DNA of 53,978 nucleotides from CAYHCE01 sp964355015 (GCA_964355015.1 CAYHCE010000020.1:1-53978), one strand, 5' to 3'; counted from the stretch's first letter, positions 9,504-18,617 are shown. The notes: generated from the sequence alone by a model not told the origin. Numbers and translations are program-made.

Positions 9504-10696
9504 TGGAGCCAGCGGCAGTCGATGCCGCCGTTGCTGACCGGGATGCGCCGGCTGGCCTTGAGGCGAAGGGCGCCGGTCAGCTCCGGGTTGCCGCTCAGCA
9601 GCCAGAGGCTCCAGCCAGGGCAGCGCTGCTTCAGCATCGCGCCCAGGTCGGCATAGAGTGCCTCCAGATCGTCGTCACGGCCGAGCCGGGCGCCGTAGGG
9701 GGGATTGCAGACGATCACCCCGGGCTGCAGCGGTGGCTCAAAGTCACGGCAATCGCCCTGCCGAAGCGTCAGCCAGGGCGCCACCCCCGCGGCGTCCGCA
9801 TTGGCCCGGGCCTGGGCGAGCACCGGCGCCTCCCGTTCCATGCCGATGATCGGTGGGCAATCCTGCTGGCTGGCCCAAGCGGTCGGGACCTTGGCCACCA
9901 GGTCCCGCGCCGCCTCCACTTCCCGCTCCCACAACGCCGGCTCGAAGTCGGGCCAGTGCTTCAGGGCGAAGGAGCGCGGCCGCCCGCTCTGGGCATCCAG
10001 CCCGGGTGGCCGTCCCAGCACGCGGCAGGCCGCCTCGATCAGCAGGGTGCCGGAGCCGCAGAGCGGATCGACCAGGGGCACGCGGCCATCCCAGCCGCAG
10101 AGGTCGATCAGCCCGCTGGCCAGATTTTCCTTGAGGGGGGCCAGACCCACGGCGGGCCGCCAGCCGCGTCGATGCAGGCTCCCGGCCGATCCATCCACGC
10201 TCAGTACGCCCTCGCTGCCCCCAGCCCGCCCGCCCCGGCCGCCGGTGGCGGTGCCCAGATGCAGGTGCAGGCAGAGGTCAGGATCCTCCAGATCGATCGA
10301 GGATCGTTCACCCCAGTGCTGCCGTTGCCGGTCCACCAGGGCGTTCTTCACCTGCAGAGCGGTGAAGTGGCTGTGGCCGAGCCCCGGCGCCGTGCCGGTC
10401 ACCTCCACCCGAAAGCTGCGCTGCGGCGGCAGCCAGCTGTCCCAGTCGGCAGCGCGCTGCACGGCCGCGTAGAGCGGCTCGGGGCCGTTGCAGGCAAAGC
10501 GGGCCAGTTCCCTCAGGATGCGGAAGGGCAGGCGGGCCCTCAGGTGCAGGCGGTAAAGGGTGGCGGCGTTGCAGCGGAATGCCACCGCGCGCCTGAGTGG
10601 CTGCACCGCCTCGGCCCCGAGGTCGCTGAGTTCGGCGGCACCCGGCCCCTCCAGGCCCGGCGACAGCACGGCGACGCAGGCAAGCGGGGCAGACAT
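9488..10696 (-). CDS. RlmL-type 23S rRNA (guanine-N2) methyltransferase with THUMP domain
   Basis: A 402-residue class I SAM-dependent RNA methyltransferase. An N-terminal ferredoxin-like/THUMP RNA-binding half (about 1-150) leads to the UPF0020 catalytic half. This half contains LHRRGWRPAVGLAPLKENLA, the SAM loop DPLCGSGT at 210-217, and the base-flipping motif NPPY at 331-334. That arrangement matches the N-terminal half of E. coli RlmL, which makes m2G2445. The fused RlmK half of E. coli is absent, as in most non-enterobacterial members. Alternative starts at 10720 (ATG) and 10723 (TTG) would add eight or nine residues; the ATG at 10696 gives the more family-like MSAPLACVAV. It is divergent from ssrA. 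Confidence 0.85.
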   Translation of the reverse strand: MSAPLACVAVLSPGLEGPGAAELSDLGAEAVQPLRRAVAFRCNAATLYRLHLRARLPFRILRELARFACNGPEPLYAAVQRAADWDSWLPPQRSFRVEVTGTAPGLGHSHFTALQVKNALVDRQRQHWGERSSIDLEDPDLCLHLHLGTATGGRGGRAGGSEGVLSVDGSAGSLHRRGWRPAVGLAPLKENLASGLIDLCGWDGRVPLVDPLCGSGTLLIEAACRVLGRPPGLDAQSGRPRSFALKHWPDFEPALWEREVEAARDLVAKVPTAWASQQDCPPIIGMEREAPVLAQARANADAAGVAPWLTLRQGDCRDFEPPLQPGVIVCNPPYGARLGRDDDLEALYADLGAMLKQRCPGWSLWLLSGNPELTGALRLKASRRIPVSNGGIDCRWLHYEIR

Positions 10697-10810
10697 GGGC
10701 GGGTTCAGCGACGGCGGCATCAACGGCAGGTGCGACCCTGCCCCTGGGTTCGGTCATGCCCACCCTGCCCGGTCGGCTCCACGGCGCCCTTCGACTGCCA
10801 CAATGACAAG

Positions 10811-11047
10811 GTCCGTCCTCGGGCGGACTAGGTGGCTCACACCGGTGCTTCGGACAGCGGTTCGATTCCGCTCAGCTCCACTTCATGGGGCTGCAATGGT
10901 TTCGACGGGGTATGAGGAGGGTGACTGAAGCCTGCTCGGTAAGAGCAAACCCGTAACAGCGAACAACATCGTTCGTTTCTCCCGTCAAGCTGCCCCTGTG
11001 GCCGCCTGACTCCTTAGGGAGATGGGGTAGATCAGCCTTATCACCCA
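10811..11047 (+). ncRNA. ssrA: Circularly permuted two-piece tmRNA
   Basis: tmRNA frees stalled ribosomes and tags the unfinished protein for proteolysis. The tRNA-like 3' half comes first. Its T arm GCGG-TTCGATT-CCGC is at 10857-10871, then the 3' acceptor strand CAGCTCC at 10873-10879 and discriminator A10880. A six-base spacer (10881-10886) separates it from the 5' acceptor strand GGGGCTG at 10887-10893 and the usual GGTTTCGACGGGG. The strands pair over seven positions with one G-T. This order means the precursor is cut into an acceptor RNA and a coding RNA, as described for alpha-cyanobacteria. GGGTGA at 10919-10924 pairs with TCACCC at 11041-11046, which places the coding RNA end near 11047. 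The 5' limit near 10811 is a guess based on a GTCCG/CGGAC hairpin. Confidence 0.92.
10959..11009 (+). other. ssrA: tmRNA proteolysis-tag reading frame
   Basis: The resume codon is GCG at 10959 and the stop is TGA at 11007-11009. The 16-residue tag is ANNIVRFSRQAAPVAA. The C-terminal PVAA is the degradation signal read by ClpXP-type proteases. The tag has the alpha-cyanobacterial form. Confidence 0.93.
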
Positions 11048-11057
11048 AATGATCCGT

Positions 11058-11079
11058 GGGGCCTGGAAGGGCCCCTTTT
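11058..11079 (+). terminator. Rho-independent terminator of ssrA
   Basis: The stem GGGGCC (11058-11063) pairs with GGCCCC (11070-11075) around a six-base loop. TTTT follows at 11076-11079. It lies about ten bases past the end of the tmRNA coding piece. Confidence 0.8.
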
Positions 11080-11364
11080 CGCTGTCTGGGGCTGGGATCC
11101 TGACAGGCAGAGTGAAGAGCACCACCCCACCGGCACGGGGAGCCGCTTCCGTCTCATCCGGCAAGCCACGTTCTGGGGGGGATCCCCAGCGGCTGCAGCA
11201 AGCCCGGAGGGAGAACAAACAGTTGTTCGGCTGACTGGCTGGCAGGGCACGCAGAACATCCCGTCAGGGGACTTCTCCGGGGTGGCTGGCAGTGTCCCCG
11301 AAATCCGCCTGCGTTCCCTGATGGGCCCCAGCAGAGCCGGGGGAGAAGGGCCTTCATGCCCCGC

Positions 11365-11748
11365 TCAGACACATACTTTCTGGCCGCCAACGACAATGTT
11401 ATTGAGGCAGGGGACGGATGATGGCTTACCGAGTGATGGAGAGCTCGACTTCGTCGCGGATCGTTCCGCCCGTGGAATATTCATCTCTCTGAGCCCACAC
11501 CCAGGCGCATATGCGTTGATTTGCTCATAGAGATAACGTTCGGCTTTATTGTAAACATCAAAAGACCCAAGCGCCAGCAAGACCCAGTCGCACATCTGCG
11601 CTAAATTCTGGCTTCTTTGATGCTGCTCGATCGTGTTTAGATAGTTCCTCATTTTATTCGAACTCTCTTGAGAGTCCGCCCATCCTGCTGATGCGGTAGC
11701 AAGGAAGACCACGCAGCCGCCAGCGCTCGCAATGACAAGCTTCCGCAT
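11365..11748 (-). CDS. Small secreted protein, unknown function
   Basis: A 127-residue protein with a convincing signal peptide: a basic start MRKL, a hydrophobic core VIASAGGCVVFLATASA, and probable cleavage after GWA near residue 24. The mature part has three or more cysteines (MCDWVLL, GCGLRE, VPCLNN) that could form disulfides in the periplasm. I recognise no domain. Base composition is visibly less GC-rich than in the core genes, as expected for an acquired gene. Neither a strong ribosome binding site nor a partner gene is visible. The signal peptide is the main argument that it is real. Confidence 0.5.
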   Translation of the reverse strand: MRKLVIASAGGCVVFLATASAGWADSQESSNKMRNYLNTIEQHQRSQNLAQMCDWVLLALGSFDVYNKAERYLYEQINAYAPGCGLREMNIPRAERSATKSSSPSLGKPSSVPCLNNIVVGGQKVCV

Positions 11749-12751
11749 CTGTCAAGAAGATAGTGTGGGATTCAACATCAAAAATGTGGACTCAGGCGTA
11801 ATTGGCGTTGCGCGCAATGGCCACCCCAATTCAACGCTGAGATCATCCAACAGCCGGCAGTCGTGAGACCTGCCAGTTTTACCAGATGGCACCTTCATTG
11901 CAAGTAGCAACGATGACCACGCAGCTGCCCTCGGCCGACTGCTGCGCGGAGCCGCGAAAAATAGCCAACTAGCGGTAAATCCCACATGAGACACACGCAA
12001 GGCTCATGCTCTTGCATGGTGTCTACATCAGGGACTTGCTGGACTATGCCATTGCCGGATTTTTCGAAGTGCCCTGCAGCCGTTGGGCGATCAGCCGAAA
12101 CGCTGTGAAATCCCGCCCCGCTGCCCTGGGGTGGAGCTGGTCAAGGAAGCGAACACCCGCACGGTGTGGCCCGCTGAGTTCGTCGCCCGGGGCGATGCGC
12201 TCCACCAACACCTGCAGGGGAAGGTTGGCAGTCTGGTCAGCTTCCCTGGGTCAGTGCTGCCGCCGACTGCCGGCACTGACACCTGGCAGCCCTGGGCCAG
12301 CTGGCCGCAGCGATGGCCCCAGCAGCATCCCCTGCCGATCCCCTCAATCAGCCAGAGCCGATCGGGATCGTCGAGGATCTCCATCGGTCATCTGACGCCT
12401 GCCCTTCCCTGCAGGTGCTTCAAGGTGGCGGTGGTGATCGTCCAGCAGCCGGGCGCGTGGTGCCGGGCTATGGGTGGTCGGGTCAGGCGCCGAGGGTGGC
12501 CTCTGGGTCTGCGCTGGAGCCGATGCCGATCCGTCGCTGGGTACCGATCTCGCCCCTGATCCGCAGCGCCTCGCGGATACAGGGCGCATCGTTCGCCTTC
12601 GCTGGGATCGGCTGGCCTTGGAGGGGCTGAGCAGCACGGGACGGGCGGTAACAGCCCGAGGCTTGCGACCTCAGCTCCGATCAGAACAGAACAACCGGGT
12701 GCGACAAAAACCAGCATCCTGGATTAGCCTCTACATACCTAAAAGGCGATC
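11749..12751. other. About 1 kb without a recognisable gene
   Basis: Short open frames occur on both strands (for example 12083-12559 on the plus strand), but none gives a family motif, signal peptide, convincing start site or consistent codon pattern. I read the stretch as eroded DNA of the island that follows ssrA. No tRNA, repeat or strong terminator was seen. Confidence 0.4.
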
Positions 12752-13162
12752 ATGACCCTGGAAGAGTGCAAAGCTCTGATCGAGCGCTTTCACACCTCGA
12801 CTAATCAAGGTGACGTGGATGCCTTCGACGACATCTTTGCTCCAGACTTCGTCAATGAGGCTGCGGGCTTTGATCCCGTGAACGGCTGCGACGACATGAA
12901 GGCCTTGATCCGTGAGCTCCTCGATGCCTTCCCGGATTGGCATGTCGTCATCGAAGACATGTTCGGTGAAGGCAATAAGATCGTTGTGCGCTGGCGAATG
13001 ACAGCAACGCATCGAGGCGCCTACAGAGACATCCCTCCAACCCATCGCCAAGTGAATGCCGAAGGAATTCACATTGACCACATCGAAGACGGCAGGATCG
13101 CCAGGCGCTGGGCCTGCAACAACTTCAGCGAACTCTTCGCCAGCCTGAGAGCGCCGTCATGA
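12752..13162 (+). CDS. SnoaL-like / ester cyclase family protein (NTF2 fold)
   Basis: A 136-residue protein of the SnoaL-like branch of the NTF2 superfamily, a cone-shaped fold with a deep ligand pocket. Typical features are the N-terminal helix LIERFHTSTNQGDVDAFDDI, then FAPDFVNEAA, the middle helix MKALIRELLDAFPDWHVVIE, and the strand pair VVRWRMTATHRG followed by GIHIDHIEDGRIARRW. Relatives include polyketide cyclases and many uncharacterised proteins, so the substrate cannot be named. The ATG at 12752 is the natural start. It stands alone between eroded stretches, so it may be an acquired single gene. Confidence 0.75.
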   Translation: MTLEECKALIERFHTSTNQGDVDAFDDIFAPDFVNEAAGFDPVNGCDDMKALIRELLDAFPDWHVVIEDMFGEGNKIVVRWRMTATHRGAYRDIPPTHRQVNAEGIHIDHIEDGRIARRWACNNFSELFASLRAPS

Positions 13163-13344
13163 CCTGTAGTCAGCGGGATGGACGTCATCAAGTGAGGGCT
13201 TTCAGGCTGGCGAATATCCTTGCCTGCGTCGATTCCTGAGATGGCACGCCTCCCGCGCTGAGCATGGTCAGTGATCAGGAAGTCGCCGAGATCCCCGGCT
13301 TCTTCCACTGGCGTGGCTGTGCGGCGCACGGGAGGTGGATCCCG

Positions 13345-13695
13345 ATGCATCCGAACAGGGCGCTGCTGGGAACGGGAGCCTTCACGAGGATCACCGACAC
13401 AAGGCGACAGAGAGAGGAGATCCTTGTCGAGAGCCTGGGCCTTGCTTCGAGGGTGATCGTGCTTGAGATCGGCTGGGGCCACGGCACCCTGGCGATTCCC
13501 GCGGCCAGGCCTGGCGCCGATGTCACAGGGGTCGACATCCCCAGGAGTACCCGGTCACTGACAATGAAGTCGGCCGGCGACACACTCGTTGGCCGGTGGG
13601 GAGCGATGCCGCTGCGCTTCAGCCAGCCTCGCATCCATGCCGAGGCAGTTGCCCCATTCTCACAGGTGGGATGGTTTCATTCAGCAAACTCCTGA
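13345..13695 (+). pseudogene. Remnant of a class I SAM-dependent methyltransferase
   Basis: Only the N-terminal quarter is recognisable. MHPNRALLGTGAFTRITD resembles the start of a common methyltransferase family, and VLEIGWGHGTLAIPAARPG followed by ADVTGVDI is its SAM-binding motif I. In that motif a Trp stands where family members have Cys in the loop (GCGxG). After about residue 72 the similarity ends abruptly and the remaining frame looks random, with no motifs II-IV. The family usually has 250 or more residues, so this is a truncated, non-functional copy. Confidence 0.6.
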
Positions 13696-13990
13696 GCCAG
13701 CGTGAGCTGGATGGGGGGTCCTGCAGCCGCTCGGAGCCCACTGCCTGGAGAGCTTCGGGGAGGTCCAGGCTGCCCTCGAAGCTGGCGGCCAGCAGCTCCG
13801 CAGCTCGCGCCAGCGTGCGCACCCCTCCAGCCAGCGGCACCGGAATCGAGAGAGCCGCGGGATCGCCCGCACGACCGCATCGTTCAGTCGTCGTCACCCT
13901 GGCGCAGCCGCCCGCAGTGGCCGTCGAGCAGGTCGATGGCGGCGTCTGCCGCTAACAAGGGGCACCGATGAGCCGTTGAGGCCACAACCC
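13561..13990. other. Spacer without a recognisable gene
   Basis: Open frames on both strands (for example 13619-13897 on the minus strand) lack motifs and plausible initiation sites. The promoter of the downstream mscS gene is expected in the last part, but no clear -10/-35 pair stands out. Confidence 0.4.
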
Positions 13991-15688
13991 ATGGCCCCGT
14001 GCCGTTCAATTCTGCGGGGCTGGGTCTCTCGGCAACGCCGACTCCTGGCCGCCTGCCTGGCGCTGCTGTTGATTCTGGTGGCCCTGCCGGCCGCTGCGGC
14101 GGATTCCTCCAGCCCCCCCTCCAGCGTTGAAGCAGCCCCTGTCACTGCGGGCAGCTTTCGCCTTGCCCAGGTACGCATCCTTGGCGTGCCCGTGATCAAC
14201 GTGGCTTCTCCCACCGTGGCAGGCCCTGAAGCCGGCCCGGATGCCGCGGAGCGGGCCCGGGTGATCGCGGGCAACCTGGAGCTGCTCTACCGGCCCCAGC
14301 AGCCCTGCACCCCGGGCGAGCGCGTCGGAGAGCTGTTGCTGGAGAGAACAAGTCTCGGTTCCGCCGAGGCGGTCTGCGACCCCGATCACCTGGGCCTGCA
14401 GGGTGCGCCGGCCGCCCTGCGGGTGGTGGTGGAGCGGCAGGCCGGGGGACTGAACCAGCTGGCGGCCGTGGTGCCGGGCCGCGCCAGCCCCTTTCCCCTG
14501 CTCAGCGTCACCGCCGCCGACGCCCGGCTCAACGGCATGACGGCCGAGCAGCTGGCGGAGCATTGGCGGGGCCGGCTGGAGCGACGGCTGCGCCGTGCTC
14601 GCGGCATTTATGCCAGCGAGCAGATCGACAGTCGGATGAAGGTTTCCAGCCTCGTTGCCGCGGTCCTGGCCGGGTTGCTGACGCTGGCCGTCTGGCTGTG
14701 GCGCCGTCTGCAACGCCAGCTGCCTCGCCTCCATCGCCAACGCCTCAACCCGGAGGGCCGCTTTTCCATGGCCCGCTTCCACCTGGTTCAGAGCCTCAGC
14801 CGGCTGCTGCTGGCCCTGGTGCTGGTGCTGGGCGTGGCGATCGTCGCCGTGGTTCTGCTGGCCTGGCCGGGTCAGATCGCCCCGGCGATCGATGTGCTGC
14901 TTCAGCCGCTGGTGGTGCTGTTGAAGGCCCTGCTGCTGGTGGCGCTGGCAGCCCTTCTGCGGGCCGTCGTGGGGCTGCTGCTGAGCCAGTGGGCCTCGAA
15001 TGTGTTCGTGCCGCTGGCCTTCCAGGCCCGGCGCGAGCAGCGCTACCGCAGCCTGCTGCGGGTGCTGCGCCGGCTGGTGGACCTGGGCTGCCTGCTGCTG
15101 TTCAGCGTCTGGACGGTGATGGGGATTCCGGTGCTGCGGGACCTTTCCAGCAATGCCCTGCTCGCCAGTGGCGCCGTGCTCGGTGCCCTGGCTCTGGTGT
15201 TCCAGGGCCTGCTGCGGGATTTCGTGGCGGGGCTGGTGCTGCTGCTCGACGACCGCTACGCGATCGGGGACACGGTGGAGATCGGCGGACGCCTCGGCGA
15301 GGTGATCGATGTGGGGGTGCTGAGCACCGAGCTGCGCTGCCCGGACCAGCGGGTGGTGGTGGTGCCGAACAGCGGTTGTGAGCAGAGCGTCAACCACACC
15401 AAGCTGCGCTCGGGCGCGGAGGTGTCGCTGCTGCTGCCAAGGAGCACCGATGTGCCGCGGGCGCTGGAAAGCATTGGAGCCGAGCTGGCCGCCTTCGCGG
15501 CCGATCCCGCCTGGGGCCAGTTGCTGCTGGAGCCGCCCCGACTGCTGGGCGTTGAGGCCGTGACGGCCGACGGACTGCGGGTGAGCGCCCTGCTGATCAC
15601 CGCAGCGGGCCGGCAGGGGGAGGCCCGGCGGGAACTGCTGGCCCGGCTGGTGCAGCGGCTCGCCGCGGGAGCTGGATCAGCGGTTTGA
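13991..15688 (+). CDS. MscS-family mechanosensitive channel with extended N-terminal domain
   Basis: A 565-residue inner-membrane channel of the MscS superfamily, which opens under membrane tension to release solutes in osmotic downshock. A signal sequence (residues ~17-37, ACLALLLILVALPAAAA) leads to a periplasmic domain of about 180 residues. Four to five hydrophobic helices follow between ~215 and ~400. The pore helix and MscS beta-domain contain LLRDFVAGLVLLLDDRYAIG, then GDTVEIGGRLGEVIDVGVLS and VVVVPNSG. The C-terminal alpha-beta domain runs to the end. The ATG at 13991 is preferred over a TTG at 13976. It is intact and GC-rich, unlike its eroded neighbours. It could equally be called a YbdG/YnaI-type channel. 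Confidence 0.88.
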   Translation: MAPCRSILRGWVSRQRRLLAACLALLLILVALPAAAADSSSPPSSVEAAPVTAGSFRLAQVRILGVPVINVASPTVAGPEAGPDAAERARVIAGNLELLYRPQQPCTPGERVGELLLERTSLGSAEAVCDPDHLGLQGAPAALRVVVERQAGGLNQLAAVVPGRASPFPLLSVTAADARLNGMTAEQLAEHWRGRLERRLRRARGIYASEQIDSRMKVSSLVAAVLAGLLTLAVWLWRRLQRQLPRLHRQRLNPEGRFSMARFHLVQSLSRLLLALVLVLGVAIVAVVLLAWPGQIAPAIDVLLQPLVVLLKALLLVALAALLRAVVGLLLSQWASNVFVPLAFQARREQRYRSLLRVLRRLVDLGCLLLFSVWTVMGIPVLRDLSSNALLASGAVLGALALVFQGLLRDFVAGLVLLLDDRYAIGDTVEIGGRLGEVIDVGVLSTELRCPDQRVVVVPNSGCEQSVNHTKLRSGAEVSLLLPRSTDVPRALESIGAELAAFAADPAWGQLLLEPPRLLGVEAVTADGLRVSALLITAAGRQGEARRELLARLVQRLAAGAGSAV

Positions 15689-15796
15689 CGGTGGGGAACG
15701 CCTGTAAGGCCAGGGCTGATTCAAAGTGCCAATCCGGTTCTGGTCTGGGCTGCCACAGCGCATTCGCCAGCAGATTCTTGATTTCGCCAGCTTCTG

Positions 15797-16057
15797 CTAA
15801 TTCCTTGTCTTGGAGCGCAGTGGGAATCCGTTGCTGCTCATCCTGAGATACACCACTTGCTGGGACGCTGCTTGGTGGCGCCGAGCGAACCGCACCAGAT
15901 CCCGCAAGCTCTCGCAGCCGCTCAGGACGCCCTGCACCGTTACCAGCAGCAGGTACCAGCCCGGAATGCGCACCCCTCGCCGCATCCGCGCATCCGGGAT
16001 CGCCTTGAGGAAGCTGATCAGATCGAGATCGGTTGGGGCAGCGAGACTTTCGCGCAC
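15797..16057 (-). pseudogene. ISAs1-family transposase remnant (N-terminal part)
   Basis: The translation LISFLKAIPDARMRRGVRIP, then GWYLLLVTVQGVLSGCESLR and DLVRFARRH, is the N-terminal DDE-associated domain of ISAs1-type transposases. After about 65 residues the similarity stops (RHQAASQQ) and a stop codon follows at 15797. The catalytic DDE domain is not recognisable downstream in any frame, and I see no terminal inverted repeats. It is a dead fragment of an insertion sequence of normally about 370-400 codons. Confidence 0.75.
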
Positions 16058-16429
16058 AAATTCGCGGACAAGGAGGAGGCGATCCCTCCGACCTCAGCTC
16101 ATGCTGCCAGCTACAACTAGGGCGCCTGTGACACACTTTGAATCAGCCCAGGTCAGATACCTGACGGCGTGTCTTCAAGGTCAGCCACCCACCGACTGGG
16201 ACCAACTGTTACAGAAGGCCCCTGGCGGCTGAGCCAACGTTCCGCTGGCGGATCTCACCGGCGCATCGCTGCAGGCCAGCGGCACCTGGAATGACACTCC
16301 GTAGGCGTTCATGAGGATGGTGTCGCCGTCGAGAATCGACACGTTCCTGACCTCGTCGGACTTGGGCGGGGAACGGCCAGCCCTGGTGCCGCCAGGAGCG
16401 TCATGGAGACCAGCTGGCAACGCAACTCC
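16058..16429. other. Spacer between IS remnant and transglutaminase gene
   Basis: One minus-strand frame (16181-16420) contains a coherent-looking stretch, SILDGDTILMNAYGVSFQVP, but no family I know. It may be a very small gene or a relic. Nothing else is supportable. Confidence 0.3.
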
Positions 16430-17215
16430 TCATTTTTGACCTGCCTCAACCCATACCTTCATCCCAGTGAGGTTGACGGGTCCAAACTGGTTAGCCAGGG
16501 CAACATCGGCCGCATCCTTTCCATAGGCAATCGCGATGCGATTACCGCTTGGCCGGGCCTGAGTGGGATCAAATGTGTACCACCGACCTCCTACGAAGGC
16601 TTCAAACCAGGCGTGGAGATCCATCGGCTCAAGCTTGTAGAGATAGCCCACCACGATGCGGGCAGGAATGCTGAGACTGCGACACAGAGCGATTCCTAAA
16701 TGGACAAAGTCACGGCAGACACCAACTCGTGTGTTGACGGTATCCAGAGCTGATGTTGAGGCGTTACTGGTGCCATAGCGATACTCAATGTTGGCATGAA
16801 TCCAGCCACTGACAGAGTCGACTTGATCATAGGCAAACTCATGGCCTGCAACAATCGACCGTGCCAGGCCACTCAGCAGGTCTGACTGACAGTAGCGGCT
16901 TGGCAACAGAAATGGAAGGGCGTATTCAGGCAGCTCGTGCACAGGAACAAATACGGCTCCTGGCGCAATGTCAATACGGTCACAGGTTTCTACAGTGACT
17001 GTACTTTCGATTTGAAAGCAGCCTGGGCAGATCAGAAGACGTTGGCAGAGGTTGCCATTGATGTCAACGAAGTCTGTGGCGACAGTATCCGGCTCAAAGT
17101 CATTCGCCTCTCTTACAACCCTTTGGCCAGGGCCACTGCGCGGCCGCAGCATTACGATCAGCGAAGAAGACGCGGTTGCCTCAAAAATAAGTTGGCAACC
17201 TGCATTAAGGCGCAT
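16430..17215 (-). CDS. Transglutaminase-like cysteine protease-fold protein
   Basis: A 261-residue protein with an N-terminal beta-rich domain (about 1-100, like the bacterial transglutaminase N domain) and a transglutaminase core. The catalytic triad is visible: Cys167 in RVGVCRDFVHLGIALCRSL, His201 in DLHAWFEAFVGG, and Asp216 in RWYTFDPTQ. Bacterial members are usually peptidases or amidases rather than cross-linkers, and the substrate is unknown. No signal peptide is present. The ATG at 17215 is the only good start. The gene is less GC-rich than core genes, which supports horizontal origin. Confidence 0.85.
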   Translation of the reverse strand: MRLNAGCQLIFEATASSSLIVMLRPRSGPGQRVVREANDFEPDTVATDFVDINGNLCQRLLICPGCFQIESTVTVETCDRIDIAPGAVFVPVHELPEYALPFLLPSRYCQSDLLSGLARSIVAGHEFAYDQVDSVSGWIHANIEYRYGTSNASTSALDTVNTRVGVCRDFVHLGIALCRSLSIPARIVVGYLYKLEPMDLHAWFEAFVGGRWYTFDPTQARPSGNRIAIAYGKDAADVALANQFGPVNLTGMKVWVEAGQK

Positions 17216-17657
17216 ATCCTTGCTGTTGAGTTGGCATCTGTGCTCCGATCCTGAAACTTTAGGTCAGTCGCAGGTTTTTGCCATCCTGCTGGCAGGGTCT
17301 TCGTCAGCGATGGCGAAGCAGACCATCGCGCCAGTAGCCCGACCAAGCTTTCGGCCATTTTGTCCCGAACCGGCAGGCGTGCAACTAATTGATAATCGTC
17401 CCAGATGCCTTGCTGCGCCTGGGATCTGAGCCGCTACGAGCGGTGGCGTCGATGAGGTGAGGACCGCAATGCAGTCGCAAGACGGCGGCATGTCTAAACC
17501 TTGGGTTGGAGCACCCTCGGGATGCTCCCATGAGTTCCCTAGGGAGGGATCTCGTCGTCGCTCTTGCGGCGGCGCTGAGCTTCTGCTCACAGATCCCGCC
17601 ATGGCCAGTCATGCAGCGTCAGAGGTTTCTTCCTTCAGTTCAATCGCACTCACTACC
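17216..17657. other. Spacer with a hairpin
   Basis: No convincing gene. GGAGCA (17508-17513) pairs with TGCTCC (17523-17528), but no T run follows, so terminator function is doubtful. The promoters of the transglutaminase gene and of the CsbD-like gene should both lie here. Confidence 0.35.
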
Positions 17658-17876
17658 ATGTCCAATCGATTAGATGCAAAAGCAAAAGAAGCGGAAGGCC
17701 GTCTCGAGTCCGCCTATGGCGACTTGACTGGTGATGCCGGACACCAGATTCAGGGCAAGGCAAAGCAGGTGCAGGGATCCGCAATGAATGCAGCAGAAGA
17801 CCTGAAGGCGGGTGTGAAGTCAGTGGCGAAGAATGTCGAAAATGCGGCGGATCGGCTTGCCGACAACCTCAGCTGA
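17658..17876 (+). CDS. CsbD-family stress-response protein
   Basis: A 72-residue hydrophilic helical protein, MSNRLDAKAKEAEGRLESAY followed by GDLTGDAGHQIQGKAKQVQG. The GDLTGD and KGKAxQxxG-like spacing is diagnostic of the CsbD family, first seen as a sigma-B dependent general-stress protein in Bacillus. The molecular role is unknown; members are abundant under osmotic and starvation stress. The ATG at 17658 is chosen because the upstream extension (open to 17457) is not family-like. The C-terminus carries an extra Lys/Asn/Ala-rich helix. Confidence 0.88.
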   Translation: MSNRLDAKAKEAEGRLESAYGDLTGDAGHQIQGKAKQVQGSAMNAAEDLKAGVKSVAKNVENAADRLADNLS

Positions 17877-17976
17877 TCGATTCTGGGACGGCATCCACGC
17901 CGCAGTCAGTGGCTTCGCCATCTTGGTTTGGTGCGCCCATGCTCCTCGCTTCAAGATCATCACCTAAAAGATTATC

Positions 17977-18123
17977 ATGCTGGAAACGATCGTTGTTGTG
18001 CTTGTCGTTCTATGGTTGCTTGGCCTCGTTACTTCCACTTCCTTGGGGGGGTTGATTCACTTGCTGTTGGTGATCGCTGTGATCATCATCATCTTTCGTT
18101 TTATCGGTGGGAGGGGAGTCTGA
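17977..18123 (+). CDS. lmo0937-family / DUF5670 small membrane protein
   Basis: A 48-residue protein. A first helix, VVVLVVLWLLGLVTS, is followed by SLGGLIHLLLVIAVIIIIFR as the second helix, then GGRGV. The LETI...WLLGLVTS...GGLIHLLLVIA pattern is that of the small two-helix lmo0937-type proteins, common in stress clusters of environmental bacteria. No function is known. A start at 17977 and a stop at 18121-18123 give the family's usual length. Confidence 0.8.
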   Translation: MLETIVVVLVVLWLLGLVTSTSLGGLIHLLLVIAVIIIIFRFIGGRGV

Positions 18124-18347
18124 ATCGGTGGCAGGTGAATCGCATGGGCCTTGAAAGCGGATGCCTGGGTCCAGACGACTGTTGATCCTTATTGCTTTTT
18201 TGTATCAATGGCCTGTGGGCGGCCTTCCTATTTGTGTCTTGTTAATCAAAATAGGGCGTGGCAGAACAGGCCAACCAATCGGTTTAACAGCCGACGCCCG
18301 CCGACGTTCTGCCGCTTTCCTTTTCATCAACGACTGATGGTTTTCCA

Positions 18348-18539
18348 ATGGATCTCATTTCACTCATCATTACGCTCATCGTTGTCGGAGTTCTTTTATG
18401 GCTCGTCAATAACTACATACCAATGGATCATAAGATCAAGCGGATCTTGAATATCGTTGTCGTGGTCGCCGTGGTCGTCTGGCTACTCAACGTCCTCGGA
18501 CTGATGGACTCGATTCGTGGGGTCAGGGTCGGACGCTAA
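18348..18539 (+). CDS. Thivi_2564-family small membrane protein
   Basis: A 63-residue protein with two membrane helices: LISLIITLIVVGVLLWLVNN, and a second around ILNIVVVVAVVVWLLNVLGL. They are joined by YIPMDHKIKRI, the hallmark loop of the Thivi_2564-type family. Function is unknown. It sits 225 bases after the lmo0937-like gene and is about as small. The ATG at 18348 gives the family N-terminus MDLISLI. Confidence 0.8.
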   Translation: MDLISLIITLIVVGVLLWLVNNYIPMDHKIKRILNIVVVVAVVVWLLNVLGLMDSIRGVRVGR

Positions 18540-18617
18540 GTCATTAGGTATCAGCGCCTTGAAGTGGGCTTCGAATCCTAGTCAACTGCGCTTTAATCAG
18601 GCAAGGATAGATATGTC

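Noticed and set aside
11752..12000. 82-codon minus-strand frame upstream of the small secreted protein
   Set aside because: No family, no ribosome binding site and an unlikely composition; left as part of the gene-poor stretch.
12083..12559. 158-codon plus-strand frame
   Set aside because: Trp/Pro/Ser-rich translation with competing frames on both strands; no motif or start context supports a gene.
13619..13897. 92-codon minus-strand frame with a somewhat protein-like middle
   Set aside because: No family match and overlapping open frames in every direction; insufficient to call.
14006..15397. 463-codon minus-strand frame opposite the MscS gene
   Set aside because: Gln/His-rich shadow translation; the plus strand carries clear MscS motifs.
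17508..17528. Hairpin taken for a terminator
   Set aside because: Six-base stem but no T run, and it lies between divergent genes where no terminator is needed.
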